From Deltaproteobacteria bacterium (GTDB lineage Bacteria; Desulfobacterota; Binatia; DP-6), in the NCBI GenBank assembly GCA_005879795.1, contig VBKJ01000192.1, positions 1 through 33,302 on the forward strand: a DNA stretch of 33,302 bases. Direction: 5' to 3'. Positions 1 through 8,079 of this stretch are shown in pieces (position 1 is the stretch's first letter; each line of letters begins with the position of its first letter). The notes beneath the pieces were generated by a model. The model saw only the letters and a program-made list of their open reading frames with translations. It was not told the DNA's origin and made no database searches. Made by a program: the position numbers and the translations under genes.

Positions 1-384
1 TGGCAGGGACCTTGTCTGCGAGTACGAGTCCTCGCGAGGTTCGTTCCGTGCCTTCTGCTCCCGTCGCGGATCGCCGCTCCATCGGCGGCTCGACCCGGTC
101 CCGTCGATTCGCGTGAGCGCCGGGACCGCCCCCCTCTACCTCGGGGCGAATCGGATCCATCTCCGGACGGTGTCGTCGGCTCCGGCGAGCTGAGCCTCCG
201 GCCCCGAGCCCAGCCGTCGCGGCCGGGCGTGCCGGTGCGTCGTTTCCACGCCTTGGCCTGGCGCGGAGCCTGGCGGGGCGTAGCAAAGCTGCCCACGACC
301 CGGCAGGGCGGCGTTCCGCGCGATCTTCGGCTGGCTCAGCGCATCCCTGGCCTGGACCAGGCGTCGTTCACGAATATCGCTCGC
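1..384. other. Left-edge stretch without a recognisable gene
   Basis: This stretch lies downstream of the leftward tad operon. A plus-strand frame stays open from the left edge past position 700, but its composition is the Arg/Ala/Gly-rich pattern expected of a shadow frame in GC-rich DNA, and it runs antisense into the tadG-like gene. I see no RNA gene, no hairpin followed by a T-run and no protein motif here. Confidence 0.4.
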
Positions 385-1851
385 CTACTGGCTCAGGCGA
401 AAGATCTCGTCGTGCACTTTCGAGAAGGCCAAGCTCAGCTGGTCCGGCTTGTCGGCGTAGAAGAACTGGCCGTCGAGCTGGTCCGGATTGTGATCGGGCG
501 AGGTGGGATCGTTGGCGATGCGCTTGAGGATGGACGCCCCGGTTTCCAATCGCGAGCCCGTTCCCGCGAGCAGCAGATCTCCGAGCCCGAGCGTATAGAT
601 GCGGATCCGGTTCAACCCGTCCGTGTCGCTGCGGATCGCGTTCGCGATGGTCTCCGCCAGGTTCCGCGCTGCGTTGTTCGCGCTCCACCAGTTGTTCGGA
701 TAGCCGCCCGAGAGCGGGTCGTCGAGCGAGCGCTGGCCGGGAAGCCATAGCGGGAACGAGGTCGGAATACCGCTCGACACGTGGCTGGCGTGGTAGCTCT
801 GCAGCGGATTCGGCAGATAGGGGATGCACGGATTTTGTTTGTGCAGGCCGCCGTTGACTCCGGAGTGGTATGCGCCACAGCGGTTGTCCGTCGGCGAGAC
901 GCACGTGACGCCCGTCGCGTACGTGTCAAAGAGGCCCTTGTCGTCGGGGTACTGCGTCGTGCTGCTGTTCCCGGGGACTTTGGGGTAGTCAGACGTGCCG
1001 ATCGTGCCGAAGACGGGGTTGCGGGGCCAGAGCGAGGTGCTGCAGCCCGACGGGACCGGGCTCATCACCTGGAACTTTCCGGGGAAGGAGTTTGGCGTGC
1101 CGTCCGTGAAGAGCACCACGATGCGCAGCCCCGACTGGCTGCCATACGGGACGGCGCGGAGCTGATCCCAGGCCTCATAGAGGGCCTCCGCCGTCGCAGT
1201 CTCTCCGTTCGCCTTCGTGGCCGCGATGTCGGCGTCGATCTGAGCAGGAACGAAGCCGCGCGCGGAACCCATGGGCTCCGCAAGCGTGGTGCCAGAGGAG
1301 AACGTGATCAGCGCGATCCGATCGGCCTCCGGATCGAATTTGCCCACGAACTCCATCGCCGCTGCCTGCACGGCGGGGAAGGCCCCCAACAACGACCCCG
1401 ACCGGTCGATGACGAAGGACATGTCGACCAGCCGCCGCGTGGCCGTCGCGTCGGCCGACACCGTGAGGGTGTCGAACTTGGCCATGCGCATGAAGGTCGT
1501 CGGCAGCGTGGCGGTCGAGGACACCGTGATGATGTGGGAGCCGTCCGAGCCGATATCGAACTTCAGCCCGGGCGGGTTCCGCAGGGAGCTCACACCGAGG
1601 AAGCCCGGCGGGAAGTTCGCGTTGAAGATGTTGTTGGCGACGGCCGTCGCCGTCGCGGAGTCCGCGGTGATGTTCCGGGCCGCCGCCAGGGCGGCGGCAT
1701 CCACGGCCTTCGCGAGGGCGACCCGCACGAGGTATCCGCGGCCGAGATCGATGGCCAGCCCCGTGCACAGCAGGATCGGCACCAGGAAGATGCCCACGTA
1801 CACCAGGGCTATGCCCTTCTCCCTCGCGTCATCCACCCTCTCGATGGTCAT
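385..1851 (-). CDS. TadG-like Flp pilus-assembly protein with von Willebrand factor A domain
   Basis: A 488-residue protein. Residues 11-50 form the typical TadE/G-like N-terminus: a short charged start, one membrane segment (about 14-34, GIALVYVGIFLVPILLCTGL) and an Ala-rich helix, as in the Pfam Tad family. A VWA domain follows from about residue 142. Its metal-site residues are visible as D149-R-S-G-S153 and FTD250-GTPN, with a candidate Thr near residues 217-220 (NGETAT). The bulk should be periplasmic or surface-exposed, anchored in the inner membrane. ATG 1851 has a GAGGTGA ribosome site 7 nt upstream. It is the last gene of a three-gene leftward operon, 35 nt after the preceding TadE-like gene. 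TadG proteins accompany Flp pili, but no pilus ATPase or secretin gene is in the window. Family assignment is firm; the exact role is not. Confidence 0.85.
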   Translation of the reverse strand: MTIERVDDAREKGIALVYVGIFLVPILLCTGLAIDLGRGYLVRVALAKAVDAAALAAARNITADSATATAVANNIFNANFPPGFLGVSSLRNPPGLKFDIGSDGSHIITVSSTATLPTTFMRMAKFDTLTVSADATATRRLVDMSFVIDRSGSLLGAFPAVQAAAMEFVGKFDPEADRIALITFSSGTTLAEPMGSARGFVPAQIDADIAATKANGETATAEALYEAWDQLRAVPYGSQSGLRIVVLFTDGTPNSFPGKFQVMSPVPSGCSTSLWPRNPVFGTIGTSDYPKVPGNSSTTQYPDDKGLFDTYATGVTCVSPTDNRCGAYHSGVNGGLHKQNPCIPYLPNPLQSYHASHVSSGIPTSFPLWLPGQRSLDDPLSGGYPNNWWSANNAARNLAETIANAIRSDTDGLNRIRIYTLGLGDLLLAGTGSRLETGASILKRIANDPTSPDHNPDQLDGQFFYADKPDQLSLAFSKVHDEIFRLSQ

Positions 1852-1886
1852 CCGATTGTCACCTCGTGCGCACCCGCGCGTGGCCC

Positions 1887-2486
1887 TCAGAAGTACGCGA
1901 CCGAGTAGAGGCTGTTGGGGAGCTGGACGCCCGCGAGCGGCGTGATGTCGCGTCGCTTGAGGTAGATCTCGGCCACGTACACCGACTGGCCCTGGCGGAT
2001 GGTCAGGCTGTTCGGGAGCGGGGCCCTCGCCCGTATGCTGCTGTCACGAAGATCCTTTGCAGTGTAGGTCGGACCTGCACCGTACGAGGACGGCGGGGGC
2101 TCCCCGAGCACGCTCGCGCCGGTCAGCGTCCCCGCGACGTGCCGCTGGGTGATGATGGGGTCCCCCGCGGTCGGCCCTCCCGGCGGACCCAGCTCGACGA
2201 CCGAGAGGATGAGCTTCGTGTCGGCGTCGAAGTCGGGGCGGGCCGAGCGGATCGCGGACTCGACGACGTCGAGGCTCTTCTCCCTCAGGGCGAGATTCGC
2301 TCCCTCTCGTGCGAGATTGATGGCGACGTACTGCTGGTAGATCAGGTATCCCACCTGGAAGATCCCGAGGATCAGGACGATCAGGAGAGAGATCGTGATG
2401 CCGAACTCGGCGAGCGTCTGGCCACGCGAGCGTCCCTTCGCCTCTCGCGTCCGCTCCGGGCCCGTGAGCGATGGTCTCCTCGACAT
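1887..2486 (-). CDS. TadE-like pseudopilin
   Basis: A 199-residue protein with the TadE signature. An Arg-rich start of about 23 residues is followed by SRGQTLAEFGITISLLIVLI, where the G-x-x-x-x-E-F pattern precedes a single membrane segment (about residues 26-50). The C-terminal part, roughly 150 residues, is extracytoplasmic, with a Pro/Gly-rich loop and a beta-rich tail. TadE and TadF are minor pseudopilins of Flp pili, processed by a dedicated prepilin peptidase. The start is ATG 2486, with GGGGGA just upstream, 15 nt after the stop of the upstream TadE/F-like gene. It is flanked by another pseudopilin and a TadG-like protein, so all three are probably assembled together. Confidence 0.8.
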   Translation of the reverse strand: MSRRPSLTGPERTREAKGRSRGQTLAEFGITISLLIVLILGIFQVGYLIYQQYVAINLAREGANLALREKSLDVVESAIRSARPDFDADTKLILSVVELGPPGGPTAGDPIITQRHVAGTLTGASVLGEPPPSSYGAGPTYTAKDLRDSSIRARAPLPNSLTIRQGQSVYVAEIYLKRRDITPLAGVQLPNSLYSVAYF

Positions 2487-2501
2487 GGAATCCCCCAGTC
2501 C

Positions 2502-3029
2502 TCACGAGGCGGGATAGGGCTCGTTCCTCATCGTGGCAGAGACGGCCAGGTTGATGACGCCCCCCTTGCCGACGAGCGGCCACAGCATCGGCGAGATCAG
2601 CCGGTACGGATGCGTGACCGTGACCCGGATGACGTCGTTGGGGCCGCCCGTGCCCGGCGTGTCGTGCGTGACATCGCGGAAGTCGAACTCGCTGTCGACG
2701 ATCTTGAGCCCGGGCGTCGCATTGCGCATGCTGCGCATGATCGAGTCCTTGTTTCTGGTCGGGTTGGAGGCGGTGTTCGCCTGCTGTCCCGTCACCGCGG
2801 ACCGCGTCGCTTCGGTGACCCCGTTCTGGAGGGTCATGTAGGCGAAGAAGAGCATCCCCGCGTCGATCACCGAGAACGTGAGCAGCAGAAGGAGCACGAT
2901 GCCGATGGCCGTCTCGATGAGGGCCTGGCCAGGCGCCGGTCGCGGGGAGCCGGCGCGACGCGGTCGCCGGGTGCTCGTCGGGCGAGCGGAGGGCTGTGGG
3001 TCGTGGTTGCGCACGGTGTCCGTGGGCAC
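2502..3029 (-). CDS. TadE/TadF-like pseudopilin
   Basis: A 175-residue protein and the first gene of the leftward tad set. A basic, Pro/Arg-rich cytoplasmic start (1-33) leads into PGQALIETAIGIVLLLLLTF, the TadE-family G-x-A-x-x-E motif merging into one membrane helix (about 34-57). The mature region then contains a helix rich in Thr/Ala (QNGVTEATRSAVTGQ) and a beta-rich domain. The long N-terminal extension before the motif is somewhat unusual; a later start is possible, but no better ATG lies before the motif. Alternative reading: an unassigned TadE-domain protein with no pilus role. Confidence 0.75.
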   Translation of the reverse strand: MPTDTVRNHDPQPSARPTSTRRPRRAGSPRPAPGQALIETAIGIVLLLLLTFSVIDAGMLFFAYMTLQNGVTEATRSAVTGQQANTASNPTRNKDSIMRSMRNATPGLKIVDSEFDFRDVTHDTPGTGGPNDVIRVTVTHPYRLISPMLWPLVGKGGVINLAVSATMRNEPYPAS

Positions 3030-3122
3030 GGTGCAAGTGCCATGCCCTCTGGGGGGGGCGGACGCGGCTCGGTAGCCGCGTGCAGCACGGACGCCGCGCC
3101 GGCCCGGGGCTAGGGCCTCGAG

Positions 3123-3138
3123 TTCACGTGTTCACGTG
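3123..3138. promoter_or_regulatory. Tandem CACGTG palindromes upstream of tad genes
   Basis: The 8-mer TTCACGTG occurs twice head to tail (3123-3130 and 3131-3138), so two CACGTG palindromes sit exactly 8 bp apart. They lie 94-109 bp upstream of the first tad start codon (3029) and just downstream of the peptide deformylase stop region. This could be an operator. There is no independent evidence of function. Confidence 0.25.
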
Positions 3139-3178
3139 CGCTGTGCCCGCGGGTTCCCATCCCGTCGAGGGCGCGGGG

Positions 3179-3715
3179 CTACCGCCGTGTGAGCCAGTAG
3201 CGCTGGAACTCGGGCAGGAAGGTGAGCGTCTCCAGGGACCGCATCCGGTCGAGGTACACCTTCCCGTCCAGGTGGTCGCACTCGTGCTGCACCACGCGGG
3301 CGTGGAAGCCCTCGGCCGTGAAGCGGACCGCCTTGCCGTCGCGCCCGTAGCCCTCGACCCGCACGCGCGTGAAGCGCGGCACCTTGCCGCGCAGGTCGGG
3401 CACGCTGAGACAGCCCTCCCAGTCCTCCTCCTGGTCCTGCGTGAGCGGGGTCAGCCTGGGGTTGATGAGGACGGTGGGCGGGACCGGCTCCGCATCGGGG
3501 TAGCGCGGGTTCGACTCGACGCCGTAGATGACGATGCGGCGCGAGACGTGCACCTGGGGCGCGGCGAGGCCCGCGCCGTCGTGGTCGCCCATGGTCTCGA
3601 ACATGTCGTCGATCAGGCGCTGGATCTCGGGCGCGCCGATCGCCTCGGGAGAGACCGGCTCGGCCACCTGCCGGAGGATGGGGTGGCCCAGCCGCGCCAC
3701 CTTGAGGACCGCCAT
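3179..3715 (-). CDS. def: Peptide deformylase
   Basis: A 178-residue metalloenzyme that removes the N-formyl group from nascent proteins in the cytoplasm. All three family motifs are intact: GAGLAAPQ (residues 47-54), EGCLS (C102 as metal ligand) and HECDH (H144, E145, H148). The start MAVLKVARLGHP resembles family N-termini and fixes ATG 3715. However, a strong GAGGAGGG lies directly against this ATG, closer than usual. A TTG at 3751 would give a 12-residue extension and cannot be excluded. It is a single gene pointing towards the tad operon and divergent from the ICMT-like gene. Confidence 0.93.
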   Translation of the reverse strand: MAVLKVARLGHPILRQVAEPVSPEAIGAPEIQRLIDDMFETMGDHDGAGLAAPQVHVSRRIVIYGVESNPRYPDAEPVPPTVLINPRLTPLTQDQEEDWEGCLSVPDLRGKVPRFTRVRVEGYGRDGKAVRFTAEGFHARVVQHECDHLDGKVYLDRMRSLETLTFLPEFQRYWLTRR

Positions 3716-3854
3716 CCCTCCTCGTGTCGCAGATCGGCGCGGGAGCTGCAAACGCGAGTTTGCGAGCCCGTGAGCGCGCCGCTACGATCGCCGCACGCCG
3801 CTCCCCACCGCATCCGTCGCGGACGCGCTGCTCGCGGCCGCCTGGGCTCTGCTC

Positions 3855-4427
3855 GTGCTCGACGGCGTCTGGCAGACCCGCCGCGAGCACGCGGCGCGCG
3901 CGCGGCTCGGGCCGGTCGTGCTGCGCTCCTGGCAGCCGTCGGTGGCGGCCGGCCTGGCGGTGCTGGTGACCACGCTCGCGGGCGCCGCGGTGCTCGAGCG
4001 GGCGCTCGGGCGCTTCGCGTTCCGGCCCGGCGCCGCGCTCCTCGGCCTCATGCTCGCGAGCGCCGGCGTCGTCCTGCACGGCTGGGCACGGCGGACGCTC
4101 GGGCCGATGTGGTCGGGCGTGGTCCAGGTGCGCGCGCAGCACGTGCTCGTCGAGCGCGGGCCGTACCGCCTCGTGCGCCACCCGATCTACCTGGCCGGCC
4201 TCCTGCTCGCCGCCGGCTCGTTCCTCGCGCATCCGTCGCCCGCGAGCGCGTGCCTCGGGGGCGGCTTCGCCGCCGGCGTGGTGCTGAAGGCGTGGCTCGA
4301 GGAGCACGCGCTGCGCGGCGTGCTCGGGGAGGAGTACACGCGCTACGCGGCGCGCGTGCCGGCGCTGATTCCGTGGCCGCGCGCGCCCCGCCACCTGCGC
4401 CGAGCGGTCAGCGGCACGCCGCGATGA
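3855..4427 (+). CDS. ICMT/PEMT-like membrane methyltransferase (start uncertain)
   Basis: About 190 residues with several hydrophobic helices and the isoprenylcysteine carboxyl methyltransferase / phospholipid methyltransferase signature. This is RGPYRLVRHPIYLAGLLLAA (residues 101-120, His109-Pro110) followed by LEEHALRGVLGEEYTRYAARVP, containing the paired Glu (149-150) and Tyr161. These proteins use S-adenosylmethionine to methylate lipids or prenyl-cysteine-like groups; the substrate here is unknown. The start is odd. The frame is open back to a stop at 3771 and encodes a hydrophobic helix (ALLAAAWALLVLDG) before GTG 3855, yet has no ATG, GTG or TTG there. Either GTG 3855, a CTG start at 3828, or a frameshift from GTG 3770 is possible. 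The last 20 bp overlap the convergent LLM gene. Confidence 0.75.
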   Translation: MLDGVWQTRREHAARARLGPVVLRSWQPSVAAGLAVLVTTLAGAAVLERALGRFAFRPGAALLGLMLASAGVVLHGWARRTLGPMWSGVVQVRAQHVLVERGPYRLVRHPIYLAGLLLAAGSFLAHPSPASACLGGGFAAGVVLKAWLEEHALRGVLGEEYTRYAARVPALIPWPRAPRHLRRAVSGTPR

Positions 4428-5421
4428 GCCGGCGCCAGAGCTCGTCGTCCGTGCCCGGCCGGACCGGCGCGTAGAACCCGAGGCGGTCGATCACGCCGCC
4501 GTACTTCTTCTTGAGCAGCCCGGGGATCTCGTCGTAGGTGCCCTCGACGGCGTAGACCTCCAGCATCTCGTCGGTGATGAGCGAGGCCATGCCGGCCCAA
4601 TCGCCCTGCGCGGCCTTCTCGTTCAGGCGGTAGCAGGTCTCGCCCCAGCCGTGCGCCTCGAGGACGCCGATGTACGTGCGGGTCGAGGCGTAGAAGGAGA
4701 TCTGCTGGCGCACCGGCGCCCGCGCCCGCTCGATCTCGTCGCGGCTCTTGCCGGCGATGACGAACGCGGTGGTGGCGAGCGCCACCTGCTCGCTCCTGCG
4801 GCTCGCCTTCTCGAGTCCGGCCTCGACGTTCGGCAGCACGCTCTCGCGGATGAACTTCATCGAGTGGAAGGGATGGATGTGGAAGCCGTCGGCCAGCTCG
4901 CCGGCGAGCCTGCACACGTAGGGGTTCAGGCCCGCGATGTAGAGCTGGGGCAGCGGGCAGTCGAGCGGCGCGGGGCTGAAGAAGGGCGTCATCAGGCTGA
5001 ACCGGTAGTACTTGCCCTCGAACCCGGGCCGCGTCCCGTGCTGCCACACGTCCCAGATGTGGCGGATCAGCTGGATCATCTCGCGCAGCCGCGGCCCCGG
5101 CGCCAGCCACGGCGTCGAGTAGCGGCGCTCGTTGTGCCCCTTCACCTGCGTGCCGAGCCCGAGGACGAAGCGGCCGCGCGAGGCGGCCTGCAGGTCCCAG
5201 GCGACCTGGGCGTGGACGAGCGGGCTGCGCGGGAAGGCGACCGCGATGTTGGTGCCGATCGTGATGCGCTCGGTCGCCGTCGCGGCGAACGCCGCGGGCA
5301 GGTACGGGTCGTGCCCCGCTTCCGCCGTCCACAGGCCGTCGTAGCCGAGCCGCTCGACGTGCGCCGCGAGCCGGGCCGCGTCGCGCAGGTCGGTCGTCAT
5401 GAGGCCGCCGTCGATCTTCAT
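4408..5421 (-). CDS. LLM-class (luciferase-like) F420-type oxidoreductase
   Basis: A 337-residue member of the bacterial luciferase-like TIM-barrel family. Diagnostic stretches are the start MKIDGGLMTTDLRDAARLAA, ERLGYDGLWTAEAGHDPYLP, ITIGTNIAVAFPRSPLVHAQ and RFVLGLGTQVKGHNER, then LPQLYIAGLNPYVCRLAGEL and ADGFHIHPFHS. It resembles the F420-dependent subgroup often given as TIGR03617, so coenzyme F420 is the likely hydride donor, but FMN cannot be ruled out by reading. The substrate is unknown. ATG 5421 has AGGGGG upstream. The gene stands alone on the minus strand and its 3' end overlaps the ICMT-like gene by 20 bp. Confidence 0.85.
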   Translation of the reverse strand: MKIDGGLMTTDLRDAARLAAHVERLGYDGLWTAEAGHDPYLPAAFAATATERITIGTNIAVAFPRSPLVHAQVAWDLQAASRGRFVLGLGTQVKGHNERRYSTPWLAPGPRLREMIQLIRHIWDVWQHGTRPGFEGKYYRFSLMTPFFSPAPLDCPLPQLYIAGLNPYVCRLAGELADGFHIHPFHSMKFIRESVLPNVEAGLEKASRRSEQVALATTAFVIAGKSRDEIERARAPVRQQISFYASTRTYIGVLEAHGWGETCYRLNEKAAQGDWAGMASLITDEMLEVYAVEGTYDEIPGLLKKKYGGVIDRLGFYAPVRPGTDDELWRRLIAACR

Positions 5422-5471
5422 GGCCGCCCCCTAGTCAAGTCGCGAGCGTCCGGTCAAGTACGCCCACGTGA

Positions 5472-6455
5472 TCAGCCGAGCCGGAAGGGCAGGTAGATGA
5501 GGGCGGACATCGCCGCCGTGCACGGGATGGTCAGGATCCACGCCAGCACCACGCTCTGCGCCACGCCCCAGCGCACGGCCGAGAAGCGCCGCGTGCTGCC
5601 GACGCCGACGATCGCGCCCGTGATGGTGTGCGTCGTGCTCACCGGGATGCCGAAGGTGGCCGAGCCGAGCAGCGCGATGGCGCCCGCCGTCTCGGCGCAG
5701 AAGCCGCCGACCGGCTGGAGCGCCGTCAGCCGCATGCCCATGGTGCGCACGATCCGCCAGCCGCCGAACGCCGTGCCGAGCGCGATCGCCGCGTGGCAGA
5801 TCAGGATGACCCAGAACGGCACGTAGAACTTCTCGCCCAGGTAGCCCGAGGTGAAGAGGAGCACGGCGATGATGCCCATCGTCTTCTGCGCGTCGTTGGT
5901 GCCGTGCCCGAGGCTGTAGCCGGCGGCCGAGACGAGCTGGAGCCGCCGGAAGGCGCGATCGATCGTGGCCGGCGTGGCCCGATAGACGAGGCGGATGATG
6001 ACCAGCATGAAGAGCGCGCCCAGGAGGAAGCCGACGAGCGGGGAGACGACGATGAAGACGACGACCTTCACCAGCCCCGCCGGCAGCAGCACCCCGAAGC
6101 CGGCCTTCGCGATCCCGGCGCCGGCGAGGCCCGCGATGAGCGCGTGCGAGGAGCTGCTCGGGAGCCCGTAGCGCCAGGTGATCAGATCCCAGAGGAAGGC
6201 GCCCACGAGCGCCGCGAAGATGACCGCGTGGTCCACCACCTCGGGGGAGACGATCCCCCTCCCCACCGTGGTCGCCACCGCCACCCCGAAGCCGAAGGCC
6301 GCCACGAAGTTGAAGAACGCCGCCCACGCCACCGCCGCACGCGGCGTGAGCACCCGGGTCGAGACGATGGTGGCGATCGAGTTGGCCGCGTCGTGGAAGC
6401 CGTTCATGAAGTCGAAGGCCAGCGCGACGAGGATGAGGAGGACGAGGACGAGCAT
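5472..6455 (-). CDS. pit: PiT-family inorganic phosphate transporter
   Basis: A 327-residue polytopic membrane protein that imports phosphate (usually as a metal-phosphate complex with H+ or Na+). Both PiT signature repeats are visible: FMNGFHDAANSIATIVSTRV near residue 16, and GHGTNDAQKTMGIIAV in the second half, with PVSTTHTITGAIVGVG near the C-terminus. The length matches short PiT proteins that are paired with DUF47 partners rather than E. coli PitA. It starts 27 nt after the DUF47 gene, so ppk2-DUF47-pit form one leftward operon; expression probably depends on the Pho-box-like repeats at 8080-8108. PiT is usually the low-affinity route, so predicted PhoB control would be notable. Confidence 0.93.
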   Translation of the reverse strand: MLVLVLLILVALAFDFMNGFHDAANSIATIVSTRVLTPRAAVAWAAFFNFVAAFGFGVAVATTVGRGIVSPEVVDHAVIFAALVGAFLWDLITWRYGLPSSSSHALIAGLAGAGIAKAGFGVLLPAGLVKVVVFIVVSPLVGFLLGALFMLVIIRLVYRATPATIDRAFRRLQLVSAAGYSLGHGTNDAQKTMGIIAVLLFTSGYLGEKFYVPFWVILICHAAIALGTAFGGWRIVRTMGMRLTALQPVGGFCAETAGAIALLGSATFGIPVSTTHTITGAIVGVGSTRRFSAVRWGVAQSVVLAWILTIPCTAAMSALIYLPFRLG

Positions 6456-6482
6456 GCCGGTGAGCGAAGGCCGGCGCGCCGC

Positions 6483-7139
6483 TCAGGCGTACTCGAGTGC
6501 CACGCCTTCGATCACGTTGGCGACGTCCTCGCAGCGATCGATCGCGTTCTCCAGGTAGTCGTAGATCTCCTTCCACTTGACGACGTGGATGGGATCGGCG
6601 CCCTCGCGGAAGAGGCGGGCGACCGCGCGCCGCAGGAGCTGGTCGCCCAGGTTCTCGAGGCGGTTGATCTCCGTGCAGTGGGCGAGGAGGCGCGGCCGGT
6701 CTTTCAGGTCGCGCAGCGTGCCCACGGCCGCTCCCATCTCCACGACCGCCTTCTTCAGCACCTCTGCCAGCTCGCGCGCCTCGGGCTCCATGGTGCGGAT
6801 GCCGTAGAGCGCGATGCGCTCGGCCGAGGCCTCGATCAGGTCGAGGACGTCGTCCATGCGCGAGATGAGCTCGTGGATGTCGCCGCGGTCGATGGGCGTG
6901 ATGAAGGTCTGGTGCAGGCGCTCGATCACCGTGTGGGTGATCTCGTCCCCCTGGTGCTCGACGGCCTTCACCCGGACCGCCTGCTGCTCGGGATCGGCGC
7001 CGTCGTGGAGCACGGCGGCCAGGAGCTCCGCCGCCTCGCGCGCGCGCTCGGCGTGCTGCTCGAAGAGGTCGAAGAACTGCTCGCCCCCGCTCGCCGGAAG
7101 GAGGCGCGCGAAGAACCCCTTGTGCGGCGCCGTCGCCAT
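6483..7139 (-). CDS. DUF47 PhoU-like regulator of phosphate transport
   Basis: A 218-residue, entirely helical protein of the DUF47 (TIGR00153-type) family, distantly related to PhoU. The signature region is visible as RLHQTFITPIDRGDIHELIS followed by RMDDVLDLIEASAERIALY. A second half repeats the fold (NRLENLGDQLLRRAVARLFR, YLENAIDRCEDVANVIEGVA). Such proteins are nearly always encoded beside PiT transporters and are thought to modulate them, probably through bound metal ions. ATG 7139 begins MATAPHKGFFARLLP; an upstream continuation of the frame has no family similarity. It sits 47 nt after ppk2 and 27 nt before pit. The window also encodes true PhoU (20793-21476), so each transporter has its own regulator. 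Confidence 0.9.
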   Translation of the reverse strand: MATAPHKGFFARLLPASGGEQFFDLFEQHAERAREAAELLAAVLHDGADPEQQAVRVKAVEHQGDEITHTVIERLHQTFITPIDRGDIHELISRMDDVLDLIEASAERIALYGIRTMEPEARELAEVLKKAVVEMGAAVGTLRDLKDRPRLLAHCTEINRLENLGDQLLRRAVARLFREGADPIHVVKWKEIYDYLENAIDRCEDVANVIEGVALEYA

Positions 7140-7186
7140 GCTCGAGTCCGGCCCATAGCACGGCGACCTCGGCTGCTCCAGCGGGG

Positions 7187-8008
7187 TCAGCGCCCACCGA
7201 GCGCCGCCCGCAGCCGGCGCGTCTGGGCGGGCGAGAGCGCGGGGGGCGGGTAGTGGCTGTCGAGCCCCTCGAGCGCGGCGACCAGCGCCGACGCGACCGC
7301 CAGGTTGCGATACCACCGGTGGTCGGCCGGGATCACGTACCAGGGCGCGGGCCGCGTGCTGCAGCGCGTGAGGAGCTTCTCGTAGGCCGTCACGTACCGG
7401 TCCCAGAGCGCCCGCTCCTTCAAATCGCCCGCCGAGAACTTCCAGTACTTGCCCGGGTCGGCCAGGCGCTCGAGGAGCCGGCGGCGCTGCTCGCCCTTGC
7501 TGATGTGGAGGAAGAACTTCAGGATGAGGGTGCCGTTCTCGGCGAGGATGCGCTCGAAGCCGTTGATCTGATCGTAGCGCTGGCGCACGACCGCGCGCGG
7601 CACGGTGCGATGCACGCGCGGCACCAGCACGTCCTCGTAGTGCGAGCGGTTGAAGATCGTGATGTGCCCGCGCCGCGGGGCGGCGCGGTGCGCGCGCCAG
7701 AGGAAGTCGTGCGCGGCCTCCTCCTCGGTCGGCACCTTGAAGGGGACGACCTCGCAGCCGCTCGGGTTGACGCCGTTCATGACGTGCTTGACGGTGCCGT
7801 CCTTGCCCGACGTGTCCATGCCCTGGAGCACGACCAGCACCGCGTGGCGGCGTTCGGCGTAGAGTACGTCCTGGAGCTTCGCGAGCCGCGCGATGTCGCG
7901 CCCGAGCTTGGCGCGCGCCGCGCCCTCGTCGGCGTGCTTGCCGGTGTCGGCGGGGTCGATCCGATCGAGCCGGACGCGGGTGCGGGGCGGGACGCGATGA
8001 TGGGCCAT
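7187..8008 (-). CDS. PPK2-family polyphosphate:nucleotide phosphotransferase
   Basis: A 273-residue PPK2 enzyme, which transfers phosphate between polyphosphate and nucleotides. Visible motifs are Walker A GMDTSGKDG (residues 63-71), then the conserved GVNPSGCEVVPFKVPT and the lid/Walker B region IFNRSHYEDVLVPRVH (about 118-133), then FFLHISKGEQRRRLLERL and a C-terminal APWYVIPADHRWYRNL. This layout matches the group often annotated TIGR03709 (one PPK2 domain, related to AMP- or ADP-phosphorylating PPK2s); nucleotide preference cannot be assigned by reading. It is the first gene of the ppk2-DUF47-pit operon and is divergent from the Ppx gene. The 8009-8158 interval carries three phased Pho-box-like repeats pointing towards this gene. 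Confidence 0.93.
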   Translation of the reverse strand: MAHHRVPPRTRVRLDRIDPADTGKHADEGAARAKLGRDIARLAKLQDVLYAERRHAVLVVLQGMDTSGKDGTVKHVMNGVNPSGCEVVPFKVPTEEEAAHDFLWRAHRAAPRRGHITIFNRSHYEDVLVPRVHRTVPRAVVRQRYDQINGFERILAENGTLILKFFLHISKGEQRRRLLERLADPGKYWKFSAGDLKERALWDRYVTAYEKLLTRCSTRPAPWYVIPADHRWYRNLAVASALVAALEGLDSHYPPPALSPAQTRRLRAALGGR

Positions 8009-8079
8009 GGCGGCGGGCTATATCCGCCTGCCGTTCAGTCGGGCAACTGTGCACGGGTCGCGCATCCTGTTATGAGGGC

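Noticed and set aside
229-750. Plus-strand open frame entering the tadG-like gene
   Set aside because: It is antisense to a gene with clear TadG and VWA motifs and has shadow-like composition.
781-1908. Long plus-strand frame opposite tadG
   Set aside because: Arg/Gly/Asp-rich with no family motif; the opposite strand encodes a convincing VWA protein.
8041-8070. CTGTGCA and CTGTTAT as plus-strand Pho half-sites for ppx
   Set aside because: They are 20 bp apart, out of the 11/22-bp phase, and fit the consensus poorly.
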